From: Planctomycetota bacterium | Lineage (GTDB): Bacteria; Planctomycetota; Planctomycetia; Pirellulales; Pirellulaceae | NCBI GenBank assembly: GCA_026692885.1 | Contig: JAPLNJ010001149.1 | Location: 1 to 30,047, forward strand | DNA length: 30,047 nt | Direction: 5' to 3' | Shown: positions 1 to 7,319 of the stretch, in pieces | Layout: every line of letters starts with the position of its first letter | How positions within the stretch are numbered: the stretch's first letter is position 1 | Notes under the pieces: generated by a model | Databases searched by the model: none | Told to the model about the DNA's origin: nothing | The model's input: the letters and a program-made list of their open reading frames with translations, nothing else | Translations under genes and position numbers: made by a program

Positions 1-18
1 ATCCTTGCTCGCACTCAT
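1..18 (-). CDS. Start of a gene running off the left edge (partial)
   Basis: On the minus strand an ATG at 18-16 opens a frame reading M-S-A-S-K-D before the window ends. A Shine-Dalgarno-like AGGAG lies about 8 nt upstream (positions 27-31), which is good spacing. Only six codons are visible, so no product can be named. The start and its ribosome binding site sit within an inverted repeat (19-29 / 56-66), described separately. The call rests only on the start codon plus ribosome binding site. Confidence 0.4.
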
Positions 19-66
19 GGCCAGACTCCTTTCTGACGCGTGTCAGATGTATGGGGGAGTCTGGCC
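19..66 (-). promoter_or_regulatory. Hairpin overlapping the ribosome binding site of the left-edge gene
   Basis: Two perfect 11-bp arms (GGCCAGACTCC at 19-29 and its complement at 56-66) enclose a nested 5-bp hairpin (CTGAC/GTCAG, 33-46). Read as minus-strand RNA, the 3' arm contains the AGGAG ribosome binding site and ends directly at the ATG of the partial gene. The folded form would hide the site. Whether it is a regulatory switch or a chance repeat cannot be told from the sequence. Confidence 0.4.
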
Positions 67-188
67 TATTTCATTTTCCAGCTATCCTGAAAAGCCCAAT
101 TTACCGAAAAAGAATCCTTAACGGCGTTGCCCCTCACCCCTCACCCCCACTGCTGTACACATCTTTGCAGCCAGCCAAAGGCTGGAAA

Positions 189-272
189 TACAAGCACGAC
201 GCGCAAGCGAGTGAGTCCGGGGTGGACCGGCAAGCGAAATCCAGACTCACTCGCTTGCGCGTCGTGCTTGTA
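189..272. repeat. Long perfect inverted repeat (29-bp arms), dispersed-repeat type
   Basis: The arms at 189-217 and 244-272 are perfect reverse complements; the core reads AAGCACGACGCGCAAGCGAG and its complement. The 26-nt loop (218-243) contains a further CAAGCGAAAT-like echo of the arm. It lies in a gene-free stretch. I associate this motif with repeats scattered through planctomycete genomes, but that is from memory and unverified here. No transposase gene is nearby. Confidence 0.75.
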
Positions 273-309
273 AAATACCGGCCTCCGGCCCGTTTGAAGA
301 TGTTCACCG

Positions 310-356
310 CAGTGCCCCTAACTCCTCTCCCCGGAGTACCGGGGCGAGGGGGACCG
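310..356. repeat. Short imperfect hairpin in intergenic region
   Basis: CCTCTCCCCGG and CCGGGGCGAGG form a hairpin around AGTA with one mismatch, inside a C-rich then G-rich tract. There is no T tract after it on either strand, so it is not a standard intrinsic terminator. With the 189-272 repeat it accounts for most of the gene-free interval 67-401, in which I see no coding signal. Confidence 0.4.
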
Positions 357-401
357 TTGGTGAACACAACCTCAGACGCCTCCTCTACCAACTGCGTCAC
401 T

Positions 402-613
402 TCAGGGCGCTACGCCCAAGGCCGCCGCCAATTTCGCGCGGTAGTCGGGCAGCTTGAGCGGCTGCCCCTCGCTCAGGTTCGTCAGGCCACTGGCGCCCAA
501 CATCTCGACGAACGGCTTGAACCGTTCACCCGCCAAGGCGGCCAGCGGCGACGGTGTCGCGCCCGGCTTTCCCGCCGCGGCTAGGGCACGTTCGACAATC
601 GCATAGTCGACGC
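402..613 (-). pseudogene. Detached C-terminal piece of the DUF4838 gene (out of frame)
   Basis: In a different minus-strand frame from the upstream gene, codons from about 613 to the TGA at 404-402 encode RLSVDYAIVERALAA, then a stretch with FKPFVEMLGASGLTNLSEG and PDYRAKLAAALG. This is what I expect at the C-terminus of DUF4838 proteins (a DYAIVERA segment, then an 'LTxLSEG...DYR' tail). It directly follows the point where the main frame ends in FLDA-stop, so the central part of the C-terminal region (I estimate around 80-100 residues, from family memory) is missing and the frame has shifted. It has no start codon or ribosome binding site of its own. It could be a real deletion or an assembly artefact. 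Confidence 0.6.
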
Positions 614-622
614 TTAAGCGTC
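609..622. repeat. 14-bp perfect palindrome at the DUF4838 break point
   Basis: GACGCTTAAGCGTC is its own reverse complement and lies exactly at the frame break: the TAA inside it ends the DUF4838 frame, and the shifted C-terminal frame starts in it. A palindrome at a deletion joint suggests slippage or repair at a hairpin, or an assembly misjoin. Confidence 0.8.
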
Positions 623-2068
623 CAGGAACTCGGTCCAGGCGGTCTGCTCGTCGTAGTTGGGGTTCCAGAGGAACTTGGCCGTCAGGTAGCCACCGAACGC
701 CGCCATTTCGCTGTGCGGCGAGTTGTACGTGTCCTGCTCGAAGATGCCTTTGACGTGGTTCCGCACAAACAGCCGGATGTTGTCGTCGCGGACCCGTTGG
801 TTCGGGAAGGGCAACAGGTAGTGCGAGAAATCGGTCACATAGTCCCAGATCCATAACCGGTTCGAGATCTTGCTCCAGCCTTCCAGGTCCTGGCAGAAGG
901 CCCGATTGGCTGGGCTGTCGCACTTGTCCAGCGGATGCGAGAAGCAGCACTCGATCGAACATAGGCGGACGATCACGTTGGGCCGCGGACGCATGGTCTT
1001 GGGCGGCCGACGAGTCCATTGATAGGCCAGCGTTTCCACGGCCTTGTCCGGGAACTCTTTCTCCACCGCCTCGGCCACGCGGTTCACCAGGGCCAGCACG
1101 GGGGCCATCTGCGAATCCTCCGGTTTGGCCAAGGCTTGGCAACGGTCGCATTCGCAGTGCTTGTCCACGTCGTTTTGAGAGACCGAAAACACGAAGCCTG
1201 ACGGATCCGCGCGCATCCCCTGGAGCAGGCCTTCCGTACAGAGGCGAATCACGTCTTCGTTGGTGCAGCACAGCTGTGCGTAGCCGTCCTGCCGCTTGCC
1301 GCCGACCAGGGAAAAGTACTCTGGGTGGTCCTTGTAGTACTTCTCCGGAGGAACCAAGTGGACAAACGTATGCACGAAGAAGCCTCGCCCGAACGGCACC
1401 TTCCCGCCGTGTTTCGGCTCCAGACGAGCGTTGCTGGAATTCATGCGGTTACGGGCACACCAATCGCCGTCGAAGCAATCGAAGGTGTACGGCTCGCGGG
1501 ACTCCAGGACTGGGATCTGTTTCTCGTCGAGCGGCTTCAGCACCAACCGCGGAGACTTCGGGATGCGGCTCACGTCCGGCGCGAACCAGCGGCAGCCCAG
1601 CTGGTCTTCCAGCAGTCCGTAGACGCCGTACAGGTTGCCTCGCAATTCGCCGCCGGCGATCACCAGGTGCTGGCCGACGACGCGGAGCACGTAGCCTTCG
1701 CGGCCCAGTTCCTGGAAGTTGATCGGCGTGCCGAGTTGGCGCAGATGGGCGTTGTCGCCGAGGACGATTTCCTGCTGGCCCAGCGGCTCGCGATCCGACA
1801 CAATCGGCAGCTTGGCACCACTCATTTGCTGCAGGAACATCTGCAGTTCTGTGGCGCCATGCCGCGTGGAGGGCGAGGCCTCGTCCGCCACCACGATGCG
1901 ATAGGCCGATTGCCCCCCATCGGCCAACACCAAGTCTTCCGCTCGCGCCGCTGTGCCCGCGAACAGACCGCCTGCCACTGCCCACATTACCAGACTGCGA
2001 AGGGGCCTGGATGGGCCATCCGTCCTGCGTGGGCGAGGGCACGATCGGATTGAAATCGAATGGGTCAT
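614..2068 (-). CDS. Exported DUF4838 domain protein, C-terminally truncated
   Basis: The ATG at 2068 has GGAGGA upstream at good spacing. The first ~40 residues form a signal peptide: a basic n-region (RPRR, RPLR), the hydrophobic stretch SLVMWAVAGGLFAGTAA, then ARAED. Residues ~50-150 resemble the N-terminal domain of alpha-glucuronidase/hexosaminidase-like glycosidases (GATELQMFLQQMSGAKLPIV; LYGVYGLLEDQLGCRWFAP). The DUF4838 part follows, with the Cys/His cluster QNDVDKHCECDRCQ and conserved blocks LAYQWTRRPPK and RLCSIECCFSHPL. DUF4838 proteins are common and expanded in planctomycetes and are thought to act on carbohydrates; no substrate can be given. The frame ends at TAA (616-614) just after TAWTEFLDA, well before the usual end, and the family's C-terminus reappears in another frame. 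The product is therefore probably inactive or altered. Confidence is high for the family, moderate for the gene being functional. Confidence 0.8.
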   Translation of the reverse strand: MTHSISIRSCPRPRRTDGPSRPLRSLVMWAVAGGLFAGTAARAEDLVLADGGQSAYRIVVADEASPSTRHGATELQMFLQQMSGAKLPIVSDREPLGQQEIVLGDNAHLRQLGTPINFQELGREGYVLRVVGQHLVIAGGELRGNLYGVYGLLEDQLGCRWFAPDVSRIPKSPRLVLKPLDEKQIPVLESREPYTFDCFDGDWCARNRMNSSNARLEPKHGGKVPFGRGFFVHTFVHLVPPEKYYKDHPEYFSLVGGKRQDGYAQLCCTNEDVIRLCTEGLLQGMRADPSGFVFSVSQNDVDKHCECDRCQALAKPEDSQMAPVLALVNRVAEAVEKEFPDKAVETLAYQWTRRPPKTMRPRPNVIVRLCSIECCFSHPLDKCDSPANRAFCQDLEGWSKISNRLWIWDYVTDFSHYLLPFPNQRVRDDNIRLFVRNHVKGIFEQDTYNSPHSEMAAFGGYLTAKFLWNPNYDEQTAWTEFLDA

Positions 2069-2233
2069 GGCGAGGTCCTCCGGTGCGTGAGATGGTTGCC
2101 GGCGTCGGACGGTGGGGTGTCTTCTGTTCGCCGACGCGTGACGGTGTGAGTCCTTCAACTTTCGCAACCCCACGCAGCATTATTACCGGTACGTGGCGAA
2201 ATCTCGACTAGGGGTCAAGCCCCCGATCGAGAA

Positions 2234-2344
2234 TTATGTAGGGTAGCCGCGATGGTCCGTCCGGTGCCGGGCGGCCGAGGCCTGCTCCGGGCTCATGTAG
2301 CGAGGCGTGCCCAATAGCGAGTCGGTCAGGCCCTGAAGGTTCTT
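2234..2344 (-). pseudogene. Fragment of a serine/threonine protein kinase (activation segment)
   Basis: The minus-strand frame ending at TAA 2236-2234 reads KNLQGLTDSLLG followed by TPRYMSPEQASAARHRTDHRG. G-T-P-x-Y-M-S/A-P-E-Q is the hallmark activation segment / P+1 loop of bacterial Hanks-type kinases, normally followed by xDxRSDIYSLG. Here the frame stops shortly after DHRG, and no DFG or catalytic-loop sequence is found upstream in this frame. It is a short relic of a kinase gene, a class greatly expanded in planctomycetes. Confidence 0.65.
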
Positions 2345-2463
2345 GCATGCACGAGTATTTCACCCAACAGAGCGACGTGGGATTTCAGTATTCGTTAGGC
2401 CTCTTCCGGCCTCTGCGCATTTACGGTATCGTTGATTTCGGCAAAAAAACTGGAGACCCCCGA

Positions 2464-2991
2464 ATGCGAGAACCGATTGCGGCCGCCATCAGGTCTTTTG
2501 CAGGAGCCCATCCCGGGCTTAATGCTGATCTGTTTGAGGAATATGCGCGAGTTGCCCTATCGCGGTTCCATGAACCGCCTGCCGCGTTTACTTTCTGTGT
2601 CGGTGACGCGAGTTACCCAGCGTGCGTGGAATTCGATCTCCCGGACCCGCGTTCGGAGGCGAGTCTGGAGCGAGAGAGGTTTGTTGAGCTAGGCGCGATT
2701 GTCTTGGCGGGCCTCTTGCTCCAGGCATTCGAGAATAAGCAAATCACGCGGGTCGTGGGCCGTGGTTCACGCGTGGACTACTTCGTCGGCGAAGATTCCG
2801 GTGATTTCCGCTGGATGCTGGAGGTAGGCGGAACCGACCAAAGAAGCTTCGAGGTGCTTCGCCGGACGAAACGGCAACAGTTCGAGCAGAGTCCGTACCG
2901 GCAGGCCCCGCACTACAAGGATGGTTTTGTGTCAGTGACACGGTTTGCGCCGTCTGCTGCCAGCAGTTGCGATTCTGTTCCAGCCAAATAA
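2464..2991 (+). CDS. Uncharacterised protein with D...LEVGGT motif, first gene of a pair
   Basis: The chosen ATG has GGAG 8 nt upstream. An earlier in-frame ATG at 2347 would add 39 residues but has a poorer ribosome binding site. The protein is about 175 aa, with no signal peptide or membrane segment. The C-terminal half holds RVVGRGSRVDYFVGEDS, then WMLEVGGTDQRS and a basic stretch RRTKRQQFEQ, ending in DGFVSVTRFA. I have a recollection of an uncharacterised bacterial family with DYW(L)G...LEVSG followed by a basic segment. The spaced Asp and Glu resemble the D...ExG arrangement of restriction-endonuclease-like folds, but a nuclease role is inference only. The next gene starts 12 nt downstream, so the two are probably one transcript. 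Kinase debris lies upstream and broken genes downstream, indicating an accessory locus. Confidence 0.65.
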   Translation: MREPIAAAIRSFAGAHPGLNADLFEEYARVALSRFHEPPAAFTFCVGDASYPACVEFDLPDPRSEASLERERFVELGAIVLAGLLLQAFENKQITRVVGRGSRVDYFVGEDSGDFRWMLEVGGTDQRSFEVLRRTKRQQFEQSPYRQAPHYKDGFVSVTRFAPSAASSCDSVPAK

Positions 2992-3003
2992 TGGAGTAGT
3001 CTC

Positions 3004-3342
3004 ATGGACCCCCGTATCGAACAAGCGCAGCAGTTGTACTGGGAAATCACTCGTTTGACTGACCTCGGGGCGCATCGTAAGAAACGTTCTAAGCTGATCG
3101 AAATGGCCCAAGTACACGAGGACCGGGCCGTAGAACTTCTCGCCAACGACGATCCCGAGGGTTGGGTCGATCTCTTCGCGGGCATCACGGCGTGGGCCAA
3201 GGCGGGCTGCCGAGAGGATGCCAGTCGGCTCATCGCAGCAGGGCGCTCGACGGCGAGCCAGTTCGGGAGCGGCGAAGGCACGATCCATGGGCAATTGGCT
3301 GAACTCCAGGAGTGGGCGGTGCGGTCTACCCACGTGATCTGA
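3004..3342 (+). CDS. Small helical hypothetical protein, second gene of the pair
   Basis: The ATG has GGAG at a spacing of about 6 nt and lies 12 nt after the upstream stop. The product is 112 aa, apparently all-helical and soluble: QAQQLYWEITRL, KRSKLIEMAQVHEDRAVELLA, then the hydrophobic WVDLFAGITAWAKAG. I cannot place it in a named family. The tight linkage suggests it works with, or controls, the LEVGGT protein. The end overlaps a different frame (3312-3698) that looks like an unrelated gene fragment, so the last residues (about AVRSTHVI) may have been altered by a junction. Confidence 0.6.
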   Translation: MDPRIEQAQQLYWEITRLTDLGAHRKKRSKLIEMAQVHEDRAVELLANDDPEGWVDLFAGITAWAKAGCREDASRLIAAGRSTASQFGSGEGTIHGQLAELQEWAVRSTHVI

Positions 3343-3698
3343 TCTGTCTGCTGCAAGAAGCGATTCCCTCCGAGCAGAAACGTCAGCGCGAGGGCCAGCG
3401 CATTGCCGAGGACGCCGTGCTTTCCCGCCAGTCGCTGTCGGATGCCTTGGATCCCACGTCCCGTCAGCGTGTGGATGCGGTGCGAGAGGAATTCCCCGAG
3501 TTGGTCGACACGCTGGAAAAACTGTGCGGTCTGAATGCTTCCGGCCCCATCGACAAGCTCAAGGATCGAGGAGTCGCGCCGAGCATGATCGAGCTGCTGA
3601 CAGAAGCGGGCGTACTGAGTCTGAATCAACGGGGAGAATACGCCGTTCCCGACCTCTATCGGCACGGTTTGGACATGCCGCGGATGGGGCCGCGATAG
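3312..3698 (+). pseudogene. C-terminal fragment of a larger protein, possibly a P-loop ATPase
   Basis: This frame overlaps the end of the previous gene by 31 nt. It reads YPRDLICLLQEAIPSEQKRQ, a charged helical section, and a C-terminus GVLSLNQRGEYAVPDLYRHG ending LDMPRMGPR. 'YPRDL(I/V)' and 'xxPxLYRxGL' blocks remind me of the C-terminal ends of large P-loop ATPases from conflict systems, but no Walker motif is present and the fragment starts without a convincing ribosome binding site. I therefore treat it as the tail of a truncated gene. Function is not assignable. Confidence 0.4.
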
Positions 3699-3727
3699 CG
3701 CTGTCGGTCCAGCGGTAGTCGTTTGCT

Positions 3728-4185
3728 AAGCCCGAGCCAAGCGGCAAGCCAGCCTATGACCTGGACGACCCGGCGAAGCTGGCCGCCCTGGTGAAGGGCC
3801 GCCCCCACAGCCTGTCCGCCGAGCCGTTCGCGGTCGAAGGCCGATCCTGTCCGCTGAAGGTCAAACAATCCCGGCGACCAGATCATCGCGGTCCGCAGCT
3901 CCCTGGAGGACACCGCCAAGGGCTGGTGGCAGCGTACCGTCGAGATCCCGCCCTGCGTGCCCATACTGCTGCGAGTCCCGATGGACGAGGCCCGACTGAC
4001 CATTGATCCCACCCACATTCAGCGCTACACCCTAGAGCAACACAAGCATCATCGCTGGTTGCTGGATGACCGCCAGATCCGCCAGATCCGCACCTACGGC
4101 CTGGGGTGCGTCGGCCACCGTCCCCGCCAGCCCAGGTTGACCATCGACGAGTTGGGGGCCAAGGCGAGCCGATCATCCATGCTTC
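3728..4185 (+). pseudogene. Decayed hypothetical gene with a frameshift and no start
   Basis: From 3728 a frame with no start codon (a stop lies at 3716-3718) reads KPAYDLDDPAKLAALVKGRP and SLSAEPFAVEGRSCPLKVK. Around 3870 the apparent coding sense moves to a second frame reading IIAVRSSLEDTAKGWWQRTV, then EIPPCVPILLRVPMDEARL and IQRYTLEQHKHHRWLLDD. The two halves read like one protein split by a single frameshift. I do not recognise the family. Lack of a start codon and the frameshift mark it as a relic. Confidence 0.45.
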
Positions 4186-4539
4186 TTAACAGCGTGGGTC
4201 GTCGTCAAAATCACTCTGATCCATCTTTGCCCAGGTGAAGTCCTCGTACCATGACGCGTCGCCATTTAGGAACTTTGCGAAGGCGACGAGAATAGAATCG
4301 AAGTCGAATGGCTCGTCTTCCGCTCGGTAGTGTTCGTCCATCGAGCCAAACTGGCATTCTAGGATAAACTCTAAAGGGTCTGGCAAAGGCTCATCATCAT
4401 AGACAATCGCCCGACACTGAATGTACGTCCCATGACTCAATGACAGAATTGCGAAACCCTCCTCCGCGATGAGCAGCAGATCAGCAACCGTGGGGTCTTC
4501 AATCACGTCGTCGTCGCGGGATTCAAGCTTAAGGTACAT
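4186..4539 (-). CDS. Small very acidic hypothetical protein
   Basis: The product is 117 aa, extremely rich in Asp/Glu (for example EDEPFDFDS and DQSDFDDD). It begins MYLKLESRDDDVIEDPTVAD and has no signal peptide or membrane span. GGAG lies about 10 nt before the ATG, which is rather long spacing. The DNA is visibly more AT-rich than its surroundings, as are the next few hundred bases, which suggests separate acquisition. Small acidic single-domain proteins are typical of immunity proteins of contact toxins, but no toxin gene is adjacent. That idea is speculation from composition only. Confidence 0.5.
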   Translation of the reverse strand: MYLKLESRDDDVIEDPTVADLLLIAEEGFAILSLSHGTYIQCRAIVYDDEPLPDPLEFILECQFGSMDEHYRAEDEPFDFDSILVAFAKFLNGDASWYEDFTWAKMDQSDFDDDPRC

Positions 4540-5019
4540 TGCCGAGACACTCCGTCTTGAAGGCTACTCGTCAGTCTCTGTGAAGTTGGAGAGCAAGACG
4601 ATAGTCTACAGTTTTGCGACTGAGCGTACCATCAAACCCCAACGAAAACCGCTCGTGCCTGTGCTTGCTTAAGGCAGGACTTCTGGAAAAATAGTGTGAA
4701 ACCCAATGAAGACACTGATTTTCAGTGAGTTGGGGTGCTGCCGCTGTTCATCAAGTTGCCGTTCCGCCGAGCGGATGGCGATGTCCGTGACGGGGACTGC
4801 TTGGTTGGTTCTTCGGCGGAATTGTGGCACCCGCTGAATGGACGAGCGGCGGCAAGTACGCGGAGATCTCAGCCCGCACGCCCGCTGAAGTCATGGCTGG
4901 TTGGGCAATTCCCGCCCCTCTCGTCTTGCAGAGCCGGCCACACAACACCGATAATGACGTCGCCAGCCTGAATCGGCGGCAGGCAGGCAACGGGAATCGA
5001 CCCTTGGTGGAGCAATCGG
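4540..5019. other. Gene-free stretch, no recognised content
   Basis: No frame in this interval has plausible protein composition or a credible start. It is relatively AT-rich up to about 4730. A small hairpin CACTGA-TTT-TCAGTG lies at about 4713-4727 without a T tract. The last bases hold the GGTGGAG ribosome binding site of the next gene. A promoter for the following pair is expected here, but I see no strong -35/-10 match. Confidence 0.4.
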
Positions 5020-5997
5020 ATGACAAGGAAAGCGCGGGAGTGGGGTTCTGTCGCGTTGTTCGCTGTGTTCTGCGTTTGGCTTCTCGCCCACAAAATCAAC
5101 GATGTCGCCAGCCAGAACGTCGCCATGACTGCCCAGGTCGCAGCCTTGGAGGGGAGGCTGGACAAGATCATCATCCAACTCAATTCGGCCCCCGCCAAGG
5201 TTCGAGCCGATCTGCCGCCCAAAGACTCGTTGGGCAGCGTTGAGCAGCAGTTGAAGACCATTGATGGGAAGCTGACCGAGTTGACGGCAAAGCTGAGCAG
5301 CATAGAGGAAGAGTCCTCGGCCACCGCACCTCCAGAGGAGGAGCAGCACACAACGGCTGAAGCGAAAGAGCATGTGAAAAAGATCGGCACCAGTCCTGCC
5401 GCAGAGAAGTTGGCCGAAGTTCTCGTCACAATCGACACTTGGCTGGTGAAGCCTGACGAAGAAAAGCAGTTCGTTGACTACAAGCGTCAGTTGGCAGGGC
5501 AGCTTCGCGAGAAGGTGAAGCAGGAGGTTACCGTCCTCCAGAAGGCAGCCCTGGAGGCTAAGTCGGGCAAGGAAGCTGCGAAGAAACATACCGAAGCAGG
5601 CCGTGTGTTGGTGCTGTACCCGATGTCGGAAGACAGCAAGATCATTGAGGCGGCCACACAGCTATCCGTTCAGCAGGCTGAACTCGCCACGCGGATGGAA
5701 GTGATTCGCCGTCAACGCTACAACCGCTGGGCGACCGAACGGATTGAGGCGGCTATTGATGGGTACAACAGCGTAGCCAGTCGGGTGCCCTTTCGCACGG
5801 AAACGGGCAGGTTGATCGAGTCGTTGGTGGAGAACTTGGGAGAGGTCGATCCAACCCTGTTGGAGCCAGTTGTGCTCGACCTGTACAACTACGGTGTGGA
5901 TGTGACGAAGAAAGCGATCTCCGACGCGGAGAAACTTGACCTTGCGAAGAAGATGACCGATCCCTCCATTAAGCGTAAGACGCTGGGAGATTTCTGA
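5020..5997 (+). CDS. Membrane-anchored coiled-coil protein, first of a coupled pair
   Basis: The ATG has GGTGGAG at a spacing of about 7 nt. The product is 325 aa. Residues ~10-24 (VALFAVFCVWLLAHK) form one N-terminal membrane span after a basic start (MTRKAREWG), so the rest is probably outside the cytoplasm, anchored in the inner membrane. Residues ~30-100 are heptad-like coiled coil (MTAQVAALEGRLDKIIIQL; VEQQLKTIDGKLTELTAKL), followed by an acidic linker (EEESSATAPPEEEQ) and a long helical body. The C-terminal part has charged helices and ends KRKTLGDF. No enzymatic motif is visible. The stop and the next ATG overlap as TGATG, implying translational coupling and a shared task with the following exported protein. 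I do not recognise the family. Confidence 0.75.
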   Translation: MTRKAREWGSVALFAVFCVWLLAHKINDVASQNVAMTAQVAALEGRLDKIIIQLNSAPAKVRADLPPKDSLGSVEQQLKTIDGKLTELTAKLSSIEEESSATAPPEEEQHTTAEAKEHVKKIGTSPAAEKLAEVLVTIDTWLVKPDEEKQFVDYKRQLAGQLREKVKQEVTVLQKAALEAKSGKEAAKKHTEAGRVLVLYPMSEDSKIIEAATQLSVQQAELATRMEVIRRQRYNRWATERIEAAIDGYNSVASRVPFRTETGRLIESLVENLGEVDPTLLEPVVLDLYNYGVDVTKKAISDAEKLDLAKKMTDPSIKRKTLGDF

Positions 5998-7319
5998 TGC
6001 GATCCCGAACAATGATTTCCACGATCGTCCTCGCCGTCACGCTGATGGCCAGCGGCGTGGCCCTGGCTCGGACTGCTGTCTATCAGCCGCTGGGAACGTG
6101 GGTTGACCCGCAAGTTGAAACCTACCTGCGTTGGAATGCCTCGCGTCAGGCTCAGGTGGCTCGGAGCTTGGCACCAGAGTCGCGTCCTCAACTTGCAGGA
6201 CTGCGTTCCAAAGACGTGGAACTGCTTCAGGACGCTTTGCTCAGAAAGCATCCGAAGCTCCTTAGGAACTCCCCTGCAACGGCGCGTAGTCACATTCTGC
6301 GATTACATCTGAGCCGCAATCCTTTGAATGTGCTAAATGGTGCTTTGGCTGAGGCCGTCTTCCTGGAGAATAATCCCGAATGGGGTTACGTGAAATCACC
6401 CAACGCATCCCAGCATGATGTTTATCGGTGGATTCATGGCCGCCCTACGCCCAATAACGGACAGATCAAGTTCTTTGAAAAGTTCGATGCTTCGCGTTAC
6501 GCAAGAGCAATGGTGAAGGACTCCCGCGCTCACAGCTTCCTCATTCCTGACGACCACGTTGAGCCGATGAAGGCGTATCTCAGGGCCAAAGCGGAAAAGA
6601 TGACCCTCGCGAGCAATCCAGTCGAGGCCAAGCGGTTGTGGAAAGATTACTCTCACCTGCGACCCATCGGAGCTACCACGGGCGAACTGATTTCAAGGCG
6701 GGAGAAAGTCTATCGCGAACTGCGCTCTGAGAAGAACGCCACCTATGTGTCGCTGGGCGCGTCATTGGCACTGGCTCTTGGGCCAACCGCTTGGGACTGG
6801 ATGAATGGAAGCCTACCCGCCAATCAGGCCATGTATCGATCTACGCGGGTCTTGAGCGTTTTGGGGGTTGTCGCTGGAACCAATGTTGCACTGATGAGCG
6901 TGAAACAGGGGGCACTTCGCGGGACGGTTCGGGGAAATGTCATCGTGGGAACAGCGTTGACCATCACCGAGGTAACGTGGTTGCTGCACGAACACGGCTG
7001 GGGGCAGGCGTTCTACCAGCCAAGTTTCTACGAGCAGGTCGTCGGAGGAGTCAGTGGAATCAGCCTTGGCCTTGCAGGTGGTGTCGTGGGCACAGCACTG
7101 GCTTCGGAAACGGGACCGTGGGCACCAGTCATCGGTTTTGGAGCGGGCGTGGTCACAGGCACTGTCGGTTACATCGGCGGGTGTTCTGCCACCCACACTA
7201 TCCTCCAGATGATTTCGCCCGCGATGCTCCAGCAGCAGGAACGTCAGCAGCTTGCCTCCGTTCAATCCAACATCGAGCGGACAATCGCCACAGCACAGAA
7301 ATGGCCTCCTGCGAAGTGA
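5997..7319 (+). CDS. Exported/membrane protein with QIKF domain and glycine-zipper region
   Basis: Its ATG overlaps the upstream stop. The product is 440 aa. Residues 1-25 are a signal peptide or anchor (ISTIVLAVTLMASGVALA|RT). Residues ~105-200 form a distinctive domain: LNGALAEAVFLENNPEWGYV, then KSPNASQHDVYRW, NNGQIKFFEKFD and SHSFLIPDDHVE-like residues (actual AHSFLIPDDHVE). Glu, Asp and Q-I-K in that order loosely resemble PD-(D/E)XK nucleases, which can carry QxK, but this is a weak inference. Residues ~250-400 hold hydrophobic segments and a glycine-rich region (GGVSGISLGLAGGVVGTAL; GFGAGVVTGTVGYIGG) of the type that packs helices in membranes. It ends in a basic amphipathic helix. Possible roles include a membrane-inserting effector or envelope protein; neither can be proved here. 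Confidence 0.75.
   Translation: MRSRTMISTIVLAVTLMASGVALARTAVYQPLGTWVDPQVETYLRWNASRQAQVARSLAPESRPQLAGLRSKDVELLQDALLRKHPKLLRNSPATARSHILRLHLSRNPLNVLNGALAEAVFLENNPEWGYVKSPNASQHDVYRWIHGRPTPNNGQIKFFEKFDASRYARAMVKDSRAHSFLIPDDHVEPMKAYLRAKAEKMTLASNPVEAKRLWKDYSHLRPIGATTGELISRREKVYRELRSEKNATYVSLGASLALALGPTAWDWMNGSLPANQAMYRSTRVLSVLGVVAGTNVALMSVKQGALRGTVRGNVIVGTALTITEVTWLLHEHGWGQAFYQPSFYEQVVGGVSGISLGLAGGVVGTALASETGPWAPVIGFGAGVVTGTVGYIGGCSATHTILQMISPAMLQQQERQQLASVQSNIERTIATAQKWPPAK

Noticed and set aside
614..1271. The minus-strand frame that ends at 402 is open back to 1271
   Set aside because: Only the part below about 613 has family-like sequence; upstream it overlaps the DUF4838 frame and is a shadow.
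4735..5243. Open frames before the coiled-coil gene on both strands
   Set aside because: No ribosome binding site, low-quality composition, and overlap with the real start at 5020.
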